From SLHU01 sp009929975 (GTDB lineage: Bacteria; Bacillota; Clostridia; Saccharofermentanales; UBA5734): DNA of 64,000 bases. Where the stretch lies: contig JAXGZQ010000001.1 of assembly GCA_040776905.1 (NCBI GenBank), forward strand, positions 930,001 to 994,000, read 5' to 3'. Positions 40,612 to 50,448 of the stretch are shown piece by piece (position 1 is the stretch's first letter; the number at the start of each line of letters is the position of its first letter). The position numbers and the translations under genes are program-made. Below the pieces are notes generated by a model. It made no database searches, was not told the DNA's origin, and saw only the letters and a program-made list of their open reading frames with translations.

Positions 40612-43470
40612 TTAATCCTCTCCCAGTTTGACGGCCTGATCAATCCGGATATTCAGGATCAGACGGATCAGAATCCCGATGCAGATCAAAAGCAGGAACC
40701 CAAGAACAATATACACTTTCAGTGAATCATTCGGATCGGATATGATTCGGAATGGAATCGGCTGATCCGCTGAACTGTACACCATCTGGAAAAGCGGTAC
40801 ATAGAGCCGGCTGGCCAGGTGTCCCAGCAGGACACCGAACAGGATCGCGACCCCGGAGACAAGCCCCTGCTCGGCGATCAGCATCCCGATCACCGACGAT
40901 TTCCCCAGTCCCATGGCGCGGAAAATTCCGAACTGCAGGACACGGCCCTGGACCAGCATGATCCAGTAGATGAGAAAGCCGATAGCGCAGACCAGCATCG
41001 AGACAATGAATCCGAGGGTGAGCGCGCCATTGGTCCCCTGCAGCTGCGGATCATTTTTCGCTTTTGTGATCGCCTGATTGGCGGAGTCGATCGAGAAAAT
41101 ATTGATTTTCTTTTCTTCGATATTTTCGTAGATCATGACATCGGTCGCAGCCGCGTCGCGTTTCAGCCAGACATCATACGGCTGCATGGCGGTCCGGCTG
41201 AGTACGTAATCAAGGCTTGCGACGATCAGGCTGTTTTTTGTCAGATTGCCACGGGCGTCATAAATCAGCGGCTGATAGCCCGGCCAGTAATCCGTGAAGG
41301 CGACAATGACACCATCAGCGGTATCCTGCCCGTTGACCGTATAGATCACCGCGTCTCCGACCGCCAGATCCAGACTGTCACGCAGATCCGACGAGAGGAT
41401 GACACCATTGGGCATGCTGATCATCACGTTCATATAGTCATAGAGATGGTGGCTGAGGATATCCTGGCGCCACCAGGCGGTCTGGGCGAAATCATAGGGA
41501 TCAATCGCCATCAATTCAAGCGGATCGCTGCGTACGCCGCCCTGGCTGATGCGTGTTTCATCAGAACGATAGACACGGGTCGCGTGTTCAACGCCGTCCA
41601 GGCCACTGTATTTCCGAATATCCGGTTCGACATATTTGATCACATCCGACTGCGCTGTACCTGCCGGCTGAGGGGATGACGCGCCGTCGATGATCGGCAG
41701 GCCGTCAGCACTGTAGGGCTGCCAGTATTCCCGGATCACGATATCGGCACCGGTCTCGCTGCGAATGGTATCTTCTGTATTTGAGTTGATGGTCCGTGCC
41801 GCGTTGGCATTGAACAATCCGATCGACAGCGCCAGGATCAGGAAGATCATCAGAAACTGTTCCTGGCCATTGGATCGCCCGATCTGGTGGAATGACGCAT
41901 ACATCACAGGGTTCCAGAAACGCTGTCCCAGCCAGTAGACAAGACGGAGGAGATACGGGTACAGTCTCAGGAAAAACAGGCCGAACCCGAGAATGAACAT
42001 GGTTGACGCCAGAAACAGAAGGAAATCGAGATTCAACTCCGTTCCGGCGGTTCCGGTCATTTTCTGAATCTCAAGCTGGGCGCGCATGCGGCTGAGCGCA
42101 TAGAGGCTGACGCCGGCCAGAAGGATATCAAGGAAGATGCGCTGCCACAGAGGAGCACGCAGGGCTCTTGATTTGCGCCGTTTCTGCTCAACAATCGATT
42201 TGCGCGCTTCAATGAAGACCGGCAGCTGCGTTGTCAACATAAACAGCAGGACCGCGACGACGGCGTAAACAACCGCCTGACGGTCGATCGATGCCTTCAG
42301 CGCGGCCCGGTCGACAAACTCGAGAAAACCGTTGGACGCGCCGATGACCCGGACCATCCATAGCCCGAGCAGCGGTCCGGCCACCAACGTGACACCGCCA
42401 AGCAGAAGACTCTCCAGAGCATAGAGCATCAATGTTTGGTGGCGCCCTGCTCCACGGCTTTCCAGCACCGAGATCATATGGGTCTCACTTCGTACCATCA
42501 GCTGAGAGACCATGAAAATATAGAAGACGAGCATCAGCAGAATCGGGACAATCAGGATCTGCAAGGTCAGTTTCAACTCCGCTTCACGCTGTACATAGTT
42601 TTCGACAACGGTATGGAAAGTTGAGGAAAAGCGGGTTGTCCTGGCGTATTCAGCCCCCAGTGCCTGCCCGGTTTTATTGACGGCGACCAGTTCGTCCACA
42701 TTTTGGATACGGAATGAATAATAGTCGTATCCGGCAAAAATCACATGGTCAGACCAGATAATCTCTTCTTTCTCCGCGACGAGCTGGCGCAGGTTCGCCT
42801 CATCCATGATCAGTGTGTCGCTGAACATGTTGATACTGTGATACCAGTAGATGTTCTGCAGCTCAGCCGCGGCATAGACGCCGACAACCCTGACCTTGAG
42901 CAGGGCCTCCGGATTGTCGCGGCCTTGCCGATAGCTGTGGATCACATAATCGCGATCCAGCATCATATTGGCGTTTTCCAGTGCGAGGTCGCTGACAATA
43001 ACTTCGATGGTATCGTTCTGAACGCCCGGTTCATACATACGGCCGCGGACGATTTCAATATGATCAGTCAAACCGGTCTGAAAGCCGATTTTCAGCGGAT
43101 TGCGCTTGGCCTCGTCGTTTTCTCTGGATATATGGTAAAGATTACCTGCCTGATACAGGCTGGCTGTCACATCCGCCTCAACCGGCATCCGGGCGAATAG
43201 CGATTGGCTTTCTTTCTCCAGCTGTTCAATCAACTGGTTGGCCTGATTGACGGAAACATAACTGTAGTTGCTGGTGATCGCCAGATAACCGGGATACCGG
43301 CTGTTACCGGTCTGTGCCTGTTCCAGGTCACGGGTCAGCAGTCTTTGCAGAATCGCGTTGGAATAGATCGGGATGCTGCAGACCATACCGACAACCAGAA
43401 TAGAACCAAGCAGAAGCGAAAGAACTTTCCAGGAATTGCTGAATATCTTGCGCAGGACCAGTTGAAACAC
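40612..43470 (-). CDS. Large FtsX-type ABC permease
   Basis: A 952-residue permease. It has an N-terminal membrane helix (about 15-37), a ~260-residue extracytoplasmic domain, an FtsX helix bundle (about 310-400), further helices (about 445-530), a second ~230-residue outer domain, and a final bundle (about 820-945) with GRVLQFGIFRAMGLGKSSVIGMLIAEQG, a typical FtsX motif. Two FtsX units in one chain suggest that it acts as a complete permease. Together with two ATPases and a fusion-type lipoprotein it resembles MacAB-like exporters of peptides or lipids. The substrate is unknown. Confidence 0.88.
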   Translation of the reverse strand: MFQLVLRKIFSNSWKVLSLLLGSILVVGMVCSIPIYSNAILQRLLTRDLEQAQTGNSRYPGYLAITSNYSYVSVNQANQLIEQLEKESQSLFARMPVEADVTASLYQAGNLYHISRENDEAKRNPLKIGFQTGLTDHIEIVRGRMYEPGVQNDTIEVIVSDLALENANMMLDRDYVIHSYRQGRDNPEALLKVRVVGVYAAAELQNIYWYHSINMFSDTLIMDEANLRQLVAEKEEIIWSDHVIFAGYDYYSFRIQNVDELVAVNKTGQALGAEYARTTRFSSTFHTVVENYVQREAELKLTLQILIVPILLMLVFYIFMVSQLMVRSETHMISVLESRGAGRHQTLMLYALESLLLGGVTLVAGPLLGLWMVRVIGASNGFLEFVDRAALKASIDRQAVVYAVVAVLLFMLTTQLPVFIEARKSIVEQKRRKSRALRAPLWQRIFLDILLAGVSLYALSRMRAQLEIQKMTGTAGTELNLDFLLFLASTMFILGFGLFFLRLYPYLLRLVYWLGQRFWNPVMYASFHQIGRSNGQEQFLMIFLILALSIGLFNANAARTINSNTEDTIRSETGADIVIREYWQPYSADGLPIIDGASSPQPAGTAQSDVIKYVEPDIRKYSGLDGVEHATRVYRSDETRISQGGVRSDPLELMAIDPYDFAQTAWWRQDILSHHLYDYMNVMISMPNGVILSSDLRDSLDLAVGDAVIYTVNGQDTADGVIVAFTDYWPGYQPLIYDARGNLTKNSLIVASLDYVLSRTAMQPYDVWLKRDAAATDVMIYENIEEKKINIFSIDSANQAITKAKNDPQLQGTNGALTLGFIVSMLVCAIGFLIYWIMLVQGRVLQFGIFRAMGLGKSSVIGMLIAEQGLVSGVAILFGVLLGHLASRLYVPLFQMVYSSADQPIPFRIISDPNDSLKVYIVLGFLLLICIGILIRLILNIRIDQAVKLGED

Positions 43471-43482
43471 GTGCGGCCCTCC

Positions 43483-44496
43483 TTAATTGATGATGACCAG
43501 ATCACCTTCGGCCAGACCCTTGATGATTTCCGCCTCGGTGTCTGTCGTCAGTCCGATTTCAACATCCTTCTCAACCCGGATGCCATCTTCCAGTACATTG
43601 ACATATCGACGGCCGCTCATCAGATTGATATAACTGCGCGGCACAACGAGGACGTCGTCCCGCTGCTGCAGAACATAGGTGATCCGAACACTGACACCGG
43701 CTTTGACGTCTTCCGGTATCTGATCGCCCGGCAGGTGCATGATCGCGGCCTTGCGCATATTTTCATCCGGATCATTATACAGAGAACCCGGATTGGCGAT
43801 GACTTCAGCCTGAATCGTCTTCTTGTCATATTCAATGTCCACCGTCGCGCCGATCGGCAGGCTGTTCGCGTCACTCGATGTCGTGACAATGACCAGTCGG
43901 TTCAAATCAGCGACCTTGACCATCAGCTGATAGGCATTGACATATTCACCGATCAGCGCACTCGACAAGTAAGTGACCTGACCCGCGAACGGGGCATAGA
44001 TACGCGTCGCTTCCAGTTGTTTCTCCATATCAGCGAGACGCATGACCTGCTGTTCATGATCAATTTCCGCTCTACGCACAGTATAGCGGTCGCCACTTTG
44101 CTTTGCCTGGGCAAGATTGATCTCGGCTCTTTCAACATCAAGCCGGGTCATCGCGATCTGTGTCTCAAGCTGCTCGGAATCTAGTTCCATCAAAAGCTGA
44201 TCAGCCTCGACAAGTTCGCCGATCCGGACATGAATCGCCTTCAAGCGTCCGCCCTGCTTTTCAAACGAGAGCGCCTGCTGTGTTTCAGGAACAAAAGCGC
44301 CTGACATGCGAACCTGCTCAATCAGGTCGCCCCGCTCAACCGGCCGGGTCCGGTACTCAATAGTCGCCGGCTGCATCAGCGGAGGGGCCAGCGGTTCCTC
44401 TTCCCGCGGCAGGAACTGACAGCCCGTCAGCAGCAGACTACCAGTCAGCAGGATGATCAGGTTGAGAATTAATCCTGAATAGTGCTTGCGCTTCAT
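43483..44496 (-). CDS. HlyD/MacA-like membrane fusion lipoprotein
   Basis: A 337-residue periplasmic-adaptor homologue. From ATG 44496 (AAGGAGG upstream) a hydrophobic segment ends with a lipobox LLTGC at about residues 23-27, so it is probably a lipoprotein. It then has a biotinyl-lipoyl-like half motif (RLKAIHVRIGELVEADQLLMELDSEQLE), a coiled-coil hairpin (about 95-150), the second half motif (IYAPFAGQVTYLSSALIGEYV), and beta-barrel domains. It is the first gene of the exporter operon, 12 bp before the permease. In Gram-positives such adaptors work without an outer-membrane channel. Confidence 0.9.
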   Translation of the reverse strand: MKRKHYSGLILNLIILLTGSLLLTGCQFLPREEEPLAPPLMQPATIEYRTRPVERGDLIEQVRMSGAFVPETQQALSFEKQGGRLKAIHVRIGELVEADQLLMELDSEQLETQIAMTRLDVERAEINLAQAKQSGDRYTVRRAEIDHEQQVMRLADMEKQLEATRIYAPFAGQVTYLSSALIGEYVNAYQLMVKVADLNRLVIVTTSSDANSLPIGATVDIEYDKKTIQAEVIANPGSLYNDPDENMRKAAIMHLPGDQIPEDVKAGVSVRITYVLQQRDDVLVVPRSYINLMSGRRYVNVLEDGIRVEKDVEIGLTTDTEAEIIKGLAEGDLVIIN

Positions 44497-44563
44497 GTGT
44501 GCGGCCTCCTTGGGGCAGCCGGCCTGTCTGAAAAAGGGTCTGAGCCGGTTGCGTGCAAAGATC

Positions 44564-44593
44564 ATTCTACACTATTTGCGCATCTGCGGACAA
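44564..44593 (-). promoter_or_regulatory. Promoter of the exporter operon
   Basis: Minus strand TTGTCC, 18-nt spacer, TAGAAT, about 70 bp before the adaptor start. Confidence 0.45.
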
Positions 44594-44705
44594 AAAGAGA
44601 TGGCTGCTGAGACAGGCTTGGTCAAAGTGCGCCATTTTGCTGCCGGCTTTTTGTGTAATCAGCGAAAGAACGCTCGGGCGGTCCTCTTACCGGCCACTGG
44701 ATAAG

Positions 44706-44742
44706 CAGCACCCCGGTCTGCCTGAAGCAAACCGGGGTGCTG
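44706..44742. terminator. Long hairpin after lacZ
   Basis: CAGCACCCCGGT and its exact reverse complement flank a 13-nt loop, a 12-bp GC-rich stem. There is no strong T-run, so termination may be partial or Rho-assisted. It lies downstream of lacZ and upstream of the exporter promoter; the rest of 44594-44790 holds nothing I recognise. Confidence 0.6.
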
Positions 44743-44790
44743 TCTGTTCGTCATCTTACGATTCGAGCCGGCCCGTTCAACGGGTCCGGA

Positions 44791-47700
44791 TTATTCCGGC
44801 AGCGTGAGCGACCGCTCAAACGGATCGTGCAGACCCTCGGCGTAAGGGCGCATGAAACAACTGAACTGGCGTCGTTCCGGCATCGCCCGGTAGGAGGCCA
44901 GTGGTTCAGGACCGCAGCTGTTGCTGCCCAGGCCGCCCTGGACCGCATCAAGATGCAGCCAGGTGGCCGACTCATCACGTTCGATCAGATCATCATGAGC
45001 CGCTTCGGTCAATGCTTCATCGCTGTAGTCATGGGCGGTAAACGAAAAACCCGGCAGCCCTGAGAAAATAAGGCCCTGCCCGAGATCGTCCAGCACGGCA
45101 ACCCAGCGTGTATCCGCATGCGCGCTGTTTTCCTGCGGGCGGATATAGGGTTCGTGCAGCACCGAGACCGGAGCCTGATACAGACCGATCAGCGCCGCGT
45201 CCTTCTTGTCCGGATAACTTTCCTGTGGTCCGCGGCCAAACCAGTGCACCTGATCCAGTTCACTGTTTAATGCCATGCGCATGCCGACACGCGGCAGATA
45301 TGGCAGATCGGCACGCGGCTGGAAATCGCAATCCATGCGGACGGTTCCATCCCCGTAGACCGTATACACCCATTCTGTCCGGCAGGCCGGCTGGATGATC
45401 GGCGGAGCCTGAATTGTCACACAGCGGATGACCAGACGATTATCGTCCAATGACCATTCACAGTGATCAAGCCGGTCTTCCAGACGGTCGAGTCCATTTT
45501 TGCGCCATTGTCCGGCGACATCGGCAAATCCCTGGTCGTTATCAGTCGGCGCGCGCCACAGCCAGGCATGGGGGCCTTCCTCGATCATCGAGAAATCCTG
45601 CCAGGTATAGTCAGCCAGGCGGCCGCGGCCAAGATCAAACGTGAGGCTGAACGTTTCCCCGGTTATCTGCAGCCAGTCACCGGATGATTCGACCTGCAGT
45701 CCCGGATAAGTCGCCGCGTCTGTCGGCTGTACTGCCGCTTCTGCCAGAACGAATTGCGACTGGGCGACACTGTAGCCGGCCGGTGCCCAGAGTGTTTCAT
45801 GTTTCTGGACAAACTCAAACTGCAGATGCCAATCGGCCAGCCGATCTGTCTCAGGCAGGTCAAGCGCCAGTTCAATCGACCCACCCGGACCGATTTCGAG
45901 TTCCGGCAGCAGGCCGCCGGCCTTTTCCCGGCCGTTGCGCCTGAGACTCCAGCGCCCCTGCAGATCCTCAAGCCCGGTATATAAGCGCCGGCTGTGGATA
46001 CGGATCTGCCGTCCGTCATCGGTCAGAGGCGTGACCACCACCGGCGCGAGAACCTGTTTGAGCTCCAGTAATCCGGTATGCGGTTCACGATGCGGATAAT
46101 TCAAGCCGTCAACGCAGAATATCCCATCATTGGGGTAATCATCAAAATCGCCGCCGTAAGCGTAAAAGGTCCGGCCGTCCTCACTCTCCGCCAGAATACC
46201 ATGGTCAACCCACTCCCAGACACAGCCGCCCAGAAGCGCTTTCTCGTTTTCAATCAGTTCCCAGTATTCCTTGAAATTGCCCGGACCGTTTCCCATCGCA
46301 TGCGCGTACTCACACATCAGGAACGGCCGGTCCGCGACCCTGGCCCATTCCGCGACTGAAAACTGCTTGTCATTGACATCAGCCGGCTTGAGCTGGTCAC
46401 CTTCGCGCTCCTGTCCCGGCAGGTTGACGGCGACAGGATACATTGTGCTGAGGACATCAACCTCCGGAGCCCAATTCGCTTCACAGTAGTGAATCAGGCG
46501 GTGCGGATCCAGCTCCCGTGTGCGTTCGATCATTCTGACATGGTTGCTGCCATATCCGGATTCATTTCCCATCGACCAGAAAATAATCGACGGGTGATTG
46601 CGGTCACGCTGCACCATGCGCTCTGCCCGGTCAATATAAGCGTCTGTCCAGGCAGGGTCCGAACTGAGGGCGAATCCGGTGATCTGATCACCGTGCGTCT
46701 CCAGGTCCGCTTCATCGATCACGAAAAGCCCGTACTGGTCACAAAGGTCGAGCCAGCGGGGATCATTCGGATAATGGCTTGTCCGGACGGTATTGATATT
46801 GTGCTGTTTCATCAGGACGATATCGCGGATCAGATCGGACAGTGGAGTCGTATGGCCGTGCAGATAACTGGTATCGTGCCGGTTGACACCCCGCAGCTTG
46901 ACGGATTTTCCGTTGACAAAGACCTCCACTCCACGCACCTCAACGGTGCGGAATCCGATCCGTGTCGCGTAGAACGGCAGAGGCCGGCCGTCAGACAACT
47001 CAATTTTCGCGGTCAGCAGGTAGAGAAACGGGGTTTCAGGCGTCCAGGCATGGACCGGCTGAATCGTCTGATCGAGTGTCAGGGTACAGTTTTCACCGGC
47101 ACCGGCGCTGAAATCCTCACTCCAGGTATCAATCATCATTCCTTCACCGGTCTGCAATGTCCAGACCAGACGGCCGGCAGCGCTCTCATGACAGGCGATC
47201 TCTGTTTCAACATGCAGCAGGCCATTGATGTTGTCCTTGTCGAGCAGCGCATCCACGCGAAGGTCCGCGACCCGGACGGTTTCGTCGGCGATCAGGGCGA
47301 CATCACGGAAAATACCGCTGAGCCGCCAGAAATCCTGATCTTCAAGATAGGACGCGTCAGACCACTGAAAGACACGGACGGCGATGAGGTTCTCGCCGGC
47401 TTCGACGAAATCCGTGATATCAAAGGCTGACGGCAGATGAGTGACTTTCGAACAACCGACATAATCGCCATTGATGAAGAGTTCATAAAACGAGTTGACA
47501 CCGTCAAATTGGATCGTGATACGCCGCCCCGCCCAGCTGACCGGCAGGTGGAACCATTTGCGGTAGCAGCCGACGGGATTCTGATCCGGTACATGCGGCG
47601 GATCATAGGGGAACGGGTAATTGACATTGGTATAGTTCGGCCTGTCATAGCCGAGCATCTGCCAGTTGGACGGGACCGGAATGCTGTCCCAGTCATCATC

Positions 47701-47922
47701 ATCAAAATCGGGTTGCATGAAAGTATCGTCCGCCAGCCGCAGCTGCGGCTGCCAGTCAAATTGCCAGCGGCCATTGAGCGGAACATAATAATGGGAAAGG
47801 CCAGGCTGCATCGAGCCGGCAGCTTCCTGTGTCTGCCATGGCAGACCGGTCGTTCTGGCCGGCATGCGGCCTCGCTGTAACACCGCGGGGTTCTTCCAGT
47901 CGGGAACTTCTTGTCTGGTCAT
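44791..47922 (-). CDS. lacZ: Beta-galactosidase, GH2 family
   Basis: A 1043-residue LacZ. It begins DWKNPAVLQRGRMPART, the common GH2 LacZ N-terminus, and the jelly-roll domain has RRITIQFDGVNSFYELFINGDYVGCSK. The acid/base Glu lies in WSMGNESGYG and the nucleophile Glu in LMCEYAHAMGNGPG. GVNRHDTSYLHGH is the usual metal-region motif. The C-terminal small-chain domain is present (GRGPQESYPDKKDAA). It lacks a signal peptide, so it acts in the cytoplasm on imported lactose or galactosides. ATG 47922 has GGAGG upstream. A PfkB kinase lies 16 bp upstream in the same transcript. Confidence 0.96.
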   Translation of the reverse strand: MTRQEVPDWKNPAVLQRGRMPARTTGLPWQTQEAAGSMQPGLSHYYVPLNGRWQFDWQPQLRLADDTFMQPDFDDDDWDSIPVPSNWQMLGYDRPNYTNVNYPFPYDPPHVPDQNPVGCYRKWFHLPVSWAGRRITIQFDGVNSFYELFINGDYVGCSKVTHLPSAFDITDFVEAGENLIAVRVFQWSDASYLEDQDFWRLSGIFRDVALIADETVRVADLRVDALLDKDNINGLLHVETEIACHESAAGRLVWTLQTGEGMMIDTWSEDFSAGAGENCTLTLDQTIQPVHAWTPETPFLYLLTAKIELSDGRPLPFYATRIGFRTVEVRGVEVFVNGKSVKLRGVNRHDTSYLHGHTTPLSDLIRDIVLMKQHNINTVRTSHYPNDPRWLDLCDQYGLFVIDEADLETHGDQITGFALSSDPAWTDAYIDRAERMVQRDRNHPSIIFWSMGNESGYGSNHVRMIERTRELDPHRLIHYCEANWAPEVDVLSTMYPVAVNLPGQEREGDQLKPADVNDKQFSVAEWARVADRPFLMCEYAHAMGNGPGNFKEYWELIENEKALLGGCVWEWVDHGILAESEDGRTFYAYGGDFDDYPNDGIFCVDGLNYPHREPHTGLLELKQVLAPVVVTPLTDDGRQIRIHSRRLYTGLEDLQGRWSLRRNGREKAGGLLPELEIGPGGSIELALDLPETDRLADWHLQFEFVQKHETLWAPAGYSVAQSQFVLAEAAVQPTDAATYPGLQVESSGDWLQITGETFSLTFDLGRGRLADYTWQDFSMIEEGPHAWLWRAPTDNDQGFADVAGQWRKNGLDRLEDRLDHCEWSLDDNRLVIRCVTIQAPPIIQPACRTEWVYTVYGDGTVRMDCDFQPRADLPYLPRVGMRMALNSELDQVHWFGRGPQESYPDKKDAALIGLYQAPVSVLHEPYIRPQENSAHADTRWVAVLDDLGQGLIFSGLPGFSFTAHDYSDEALTEAAHDDLIERDESATWLHLDAVQGGLGSNSCGPEPLASYRAMPERRQFSCFMRPYAEGLHDPFERSLTLPE

Positions 47923-47938
47923 GATCCACCTCCACCAT

Positions 47939-48913
47939 TCACCTGATCGGACTGTTATCATTATAACGTACTTTTGTATTGATGGGCCGTGTCGTTACCT
48001 TAATCTGCGCGGCCATCTGCTGAATCAGCTCATGCCGCGGCGGCTGGGAGCCGGGCGACATGACACTGGCCGAGCCAGCTCCGGCGGCTAAGCGGATCAG
48101 ATCGGGCAGATTAACATCCTGCCGGCTGAATCCGTCGACCAGAACCGCCATCACCGCGTCACCCGCACCAACTGTACTGACCGCTTCAAGGTCCAGTCCG
48201 GCCGCGATCAGGATCTGGTCGGCATTAACCATGATCAGGCCTTCCCTGCCCAGTGAAACGACGACATGGCGGATCCCGCTGTTAACCAGTCTCAGTGCCT
48301 CCCCGCAGATCATCGCTTCATCACGCAGGGCACAGCCAGCCAGTTCGGATAACTCTTCACGATTCGGTTTGATCAGGAAGGGACGCGCCTCGATACCCCG
48401 GGCCAGCGCCGGACCAGCGGTGTCAAGAAAGACACGGGCACCGGCCGCCTGCCCGATCTTACCAAGATCACAGTAGATATATTCCATTCCCGGCGGAGCA
48501 CTCCCGGCCAGAACCAGACTGTCCCCGCTCTTCAGACGATGCCGCAGAGTTCTGCTCAGCTGGTCGATCACCTGGTGGCTGATCATGGGGCCTGGTTCGT
48601 TGATATCTGTCGTCGACTGCCCAATCGGGTCGCTGATCTTGAGATTGGTCCGGGTCGGTGCGTCAGCCGGAATGACCAGAGTCTCAATCCCCTGTTCCCG
48701 GAGCATCTCGTCGATCTGGCGGCCGGTCTGACCGGCCAGGGCGACGATGGCCAGACTGCGGCAGCCCAGGGTCTGCAGGTTTTTCGAGACATTAATCCCC
48801 TTGCCGCCGGGATCATGGCGTATCGATTGAACCCGGTTGACATGACCGGCTTGAAACGATGGTATGACGACGGTCTTGTCCAGCGCGGGATTCAGTGTAA
48901 TGGTATAGATCAT
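47939..48913 (-). CDS. PfkB-family sugar-phosphate kinase (1-phosphofructokinase/tagatose-6-phosphate kinase type)
   Basis: A 324-residue PfkB kinase. MIYTITLNPALDKTVVI is the N-terminal signature of 1-phosphofructokinase and tagatose-6-phosphate kinase. HDPGGKGINVSKNL is PfkB signature 1, and VSTVGAGDAVMAVLVDGF holds signature 2 with the catalytic Asp. It makes a 1,6-bisphosphate sugar in the cytoplasm. No PTS genes adjoin. Beside lacZ, a role with galactose-derived tagatose-6-phosphate is possible, but fructose-1-phosphate cannot be excluded. It is the leading gene of the pair. Confidence 0.87.
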   Translation of the reverse strand: MIYTITLNPALDKTVVIPSFQAGHVNRVQSIRHDPGGKGINVSKNLQTLGCRSLAIVALAGQTGRQIDEMLREQGIETLVIPADAPTRTNLKISDPIGQSTTDINEPGPMISHQVIDQLSRTLRHRLKSGDSLVLAGSAPPGMEYIYCDLGKIGQAAGARVFLDTAGPALARGIEARPFLIKPNREELSELAGCALRDEAMICGEALRLVNSGIRHVVVSLGREGLIMVNADQILIAAGLDLEAVSTVGAGDAVMAVLVDGFSRQDVNLPDLIRLAAGAGSASVMSPGSQPPRHELIQQMAAQIKVTTRPINTKVRYNDNSPIR

Positions 48914-49078
48914 CAGAACAGACAGCCTCCCTTCGGCCTGACGCGGCCAGTATCATTGACTCTTGTATTGTACCGTAAAAAACAGGCCGTCATCAGGCAA
49001 AGCCGTATATGCAGTAATATGATAAAGTAGAACTGATTCTGACAGCCATTCAGGCTGAAGACAGATTGGAGTAAAAGC

Positions 49079-50341
49079 ATGGCCCATCACCCGGTCATCG
49101 TGGTCGGAGCCGGTGCGTCCGGACTGGCGGCTGCCATCGCGGCAGCTCAATATCAAGCGCCTGTGATTGTTCTGGAAAAAGGGCCGAAACCGGCCCGGAA
49201 AATCATGGTCAGCGGAGCAGGGCGCTGTAATCTGACAAACCAGCAGCCGATGCAGGCGTTCATTGATCATTATTTCGGCCAAGGCCGTTTTCTTTACCCG
49301 GCCTTCAATGTCTTTTTTCGTGACCAGCTGCTTGATCTGCTGATGCGGGAAGGGGTCGCCACAATCACTGAACCGAACGGGAAAATTTTTCCGGCAAGCG
49401 GACGGGCAGCGGATGTTGCCGACGCGCTGGTCCGGCTTGCGCGCAAGTCCGGCGCTGATATCAGGCTGAATCAAACCGTACTCGCGATCGATCCGGCTGA
49501 TGACCGGGTTGACGTGCGTCTGCCGGATGGCGTTCTATCCGGAACCGCTGTGATCATGGCCTGCGGCGGACAGAGCTGGCCGGCGACCGGCAGCAGCGGC
49601 GACGGGTACCGGATGGCCGCCGGACTTGGACTGGCCGTTGTGCCGGTCCGGCCCGCGCTGACAGGGCTTCATCTGGCGGTTGACCAGCCTGACGAACTCC
49701 AGGGAGTCAGTTGTCCAGACATCAAACTCGAGCTTCTGCAGGAAAACCGGCGGCTGGGACAAAGCCGCGGTGAATGCGTGCTGACTCATTTCGGTATCTC
49801 AGGGCCTGCGGTTCTGCGGCTCTCCCGTGATTGTCCGCCGGATCTGCGGCAGCAGAGCGGGGTCTCGCTTGAACTCGACTGGCTGCCCGGCCGGACCGCC
49901 GTCAGCCTGGAAGAAACGATCCGCCAGGCCTGTGCCTCTCACGGGCGTCGCCAGCTGCGGACACTGCTGTCCGACTGTCTGCCACTACCCCAGGCACTGA
50001 TCCGCTGGCTGGCCGTCCTGTCAGAACTGCCGGAAAATCTGTTGGCGGCCGATACCAGCCGGATACAGATTGATACCGTGGTCAGGATCATGAAGTCGCT
50101 CCGGCTGCCGGTCAGTCGAACCAGAGGGTTTCAGGACGCGATGGCCACCGCCGGTGGTGTCAGTCTCAGGGAAATTGATCCCAGAACCATGGCCTGCCGC
50201 AGACAGCCTCGCCTATTCTTCGCCGGTGAAGTCCTCGATATCGATGGCGATACCGGCGGCTACAATCTGCAGGCCGCGTTCTCAACCGGCTGGCTCGCAG
50301 GCCGTGAAGCAGCCCGGCTGATCCGCTCCCGCCCCGTTTAA
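49079..50341 (+). CDS. HI0933/YhiN-type FAD-dependent oxidoreductase
   Basis: A 420-residue flavoprotein of the HI0933/BaiN-like family. Its FAD dinucleotide motif VVGAGASGLAAAIAA is at 7-21, followed by the signature KIMVSGAGRCNLTN; the C-terminal FFAGEVLDIDGDTGGYNLQAAFSTGWLAG is also diagnostic. Members have been linked to bile-acid precursor reduction (BaiN) or aminoacetone oxidation, but most are uncharacterised. TTGGAG precedes the ATG. It is a single gene with a hairpin after it. Confidence 0.92.
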   Translation: MAHHPVIVVGAGASGLAAAIAAAQYQAPVIVLEKGPKPARKIMVSGAGRCNLTNQQPMQAFIDHYFGQGRFLYPAFNVFFRDQLLDLLMREGVATITEPNGKIFPASGRAADVADALVRLARKSGADIRLNQTVLAIDPADDRVDVRLPDGVLSGTAVIMACGGQSWPATGSSGDGYRMAAGLGLAVVPVRPALTGLHLAVDQPDELQGVSCPDIKLELLQENRRLGQSRGECVLTHFGISGPAVLRLSRDCPPDLRQQSGVSLELDWLPGRTAVSLEETIRQACASHGRRQLRTLLSDCLPLPQALIRWLAVLSELPENLLAADTSRIQIDTVVRIMKSLRLPVSRTRGFQDAMATAGGVSLREIDPRTMACRRQPRLFFAGEVLDIDGDTGGYNLQAAFSTGWLAGREAARLIRSRPV

Positions 50342-50354
50342 ATGGCGCATTTCC

Positions 50355-50371
50355 GGCCGATCGAATCGGCC
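50355..50371 (+). terminator. Short hairpin after the flavoprotein gene
   Basis: GGCCGAT, CGA loop, ATCGGCC, starting 14 bp after the stop codon. There is no T-run, so it is only a possible terminator. Confidence 0.35.
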
Positions 50372-50386
50372 CCTGCAACCGGTTTC

Positions 50387-50415
50387 TTGATTTATACCGC
50401 GGTTTCTTTTATAAT
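50387..50415 (+). promoter_or_regulatory. Promoter of the M23-PBP operon
   Basis: TTGATT, 17-nt spacer, TATAAT. A start near 50422 gives a leader of about 27 nt to the M23 ATG. Confidence 0.75.
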
Positions 50416-50448
50416 ACAGATCGCGTATTCGCATTGAGAGGAGTCTAC

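Noticed and set aside
43204..44184. 326-codon plus-strand frame opposite the adaptor and permease genes
   Set aside because: It spans two genuine minus-strand genes and shows no recognised domain.
46489..47430. 313-codon plus-strand frame opposite lacZ
   Set aside because: lacZ is clearly coding on the minus strand with catalytic residues; the plus frame is antisense noise.
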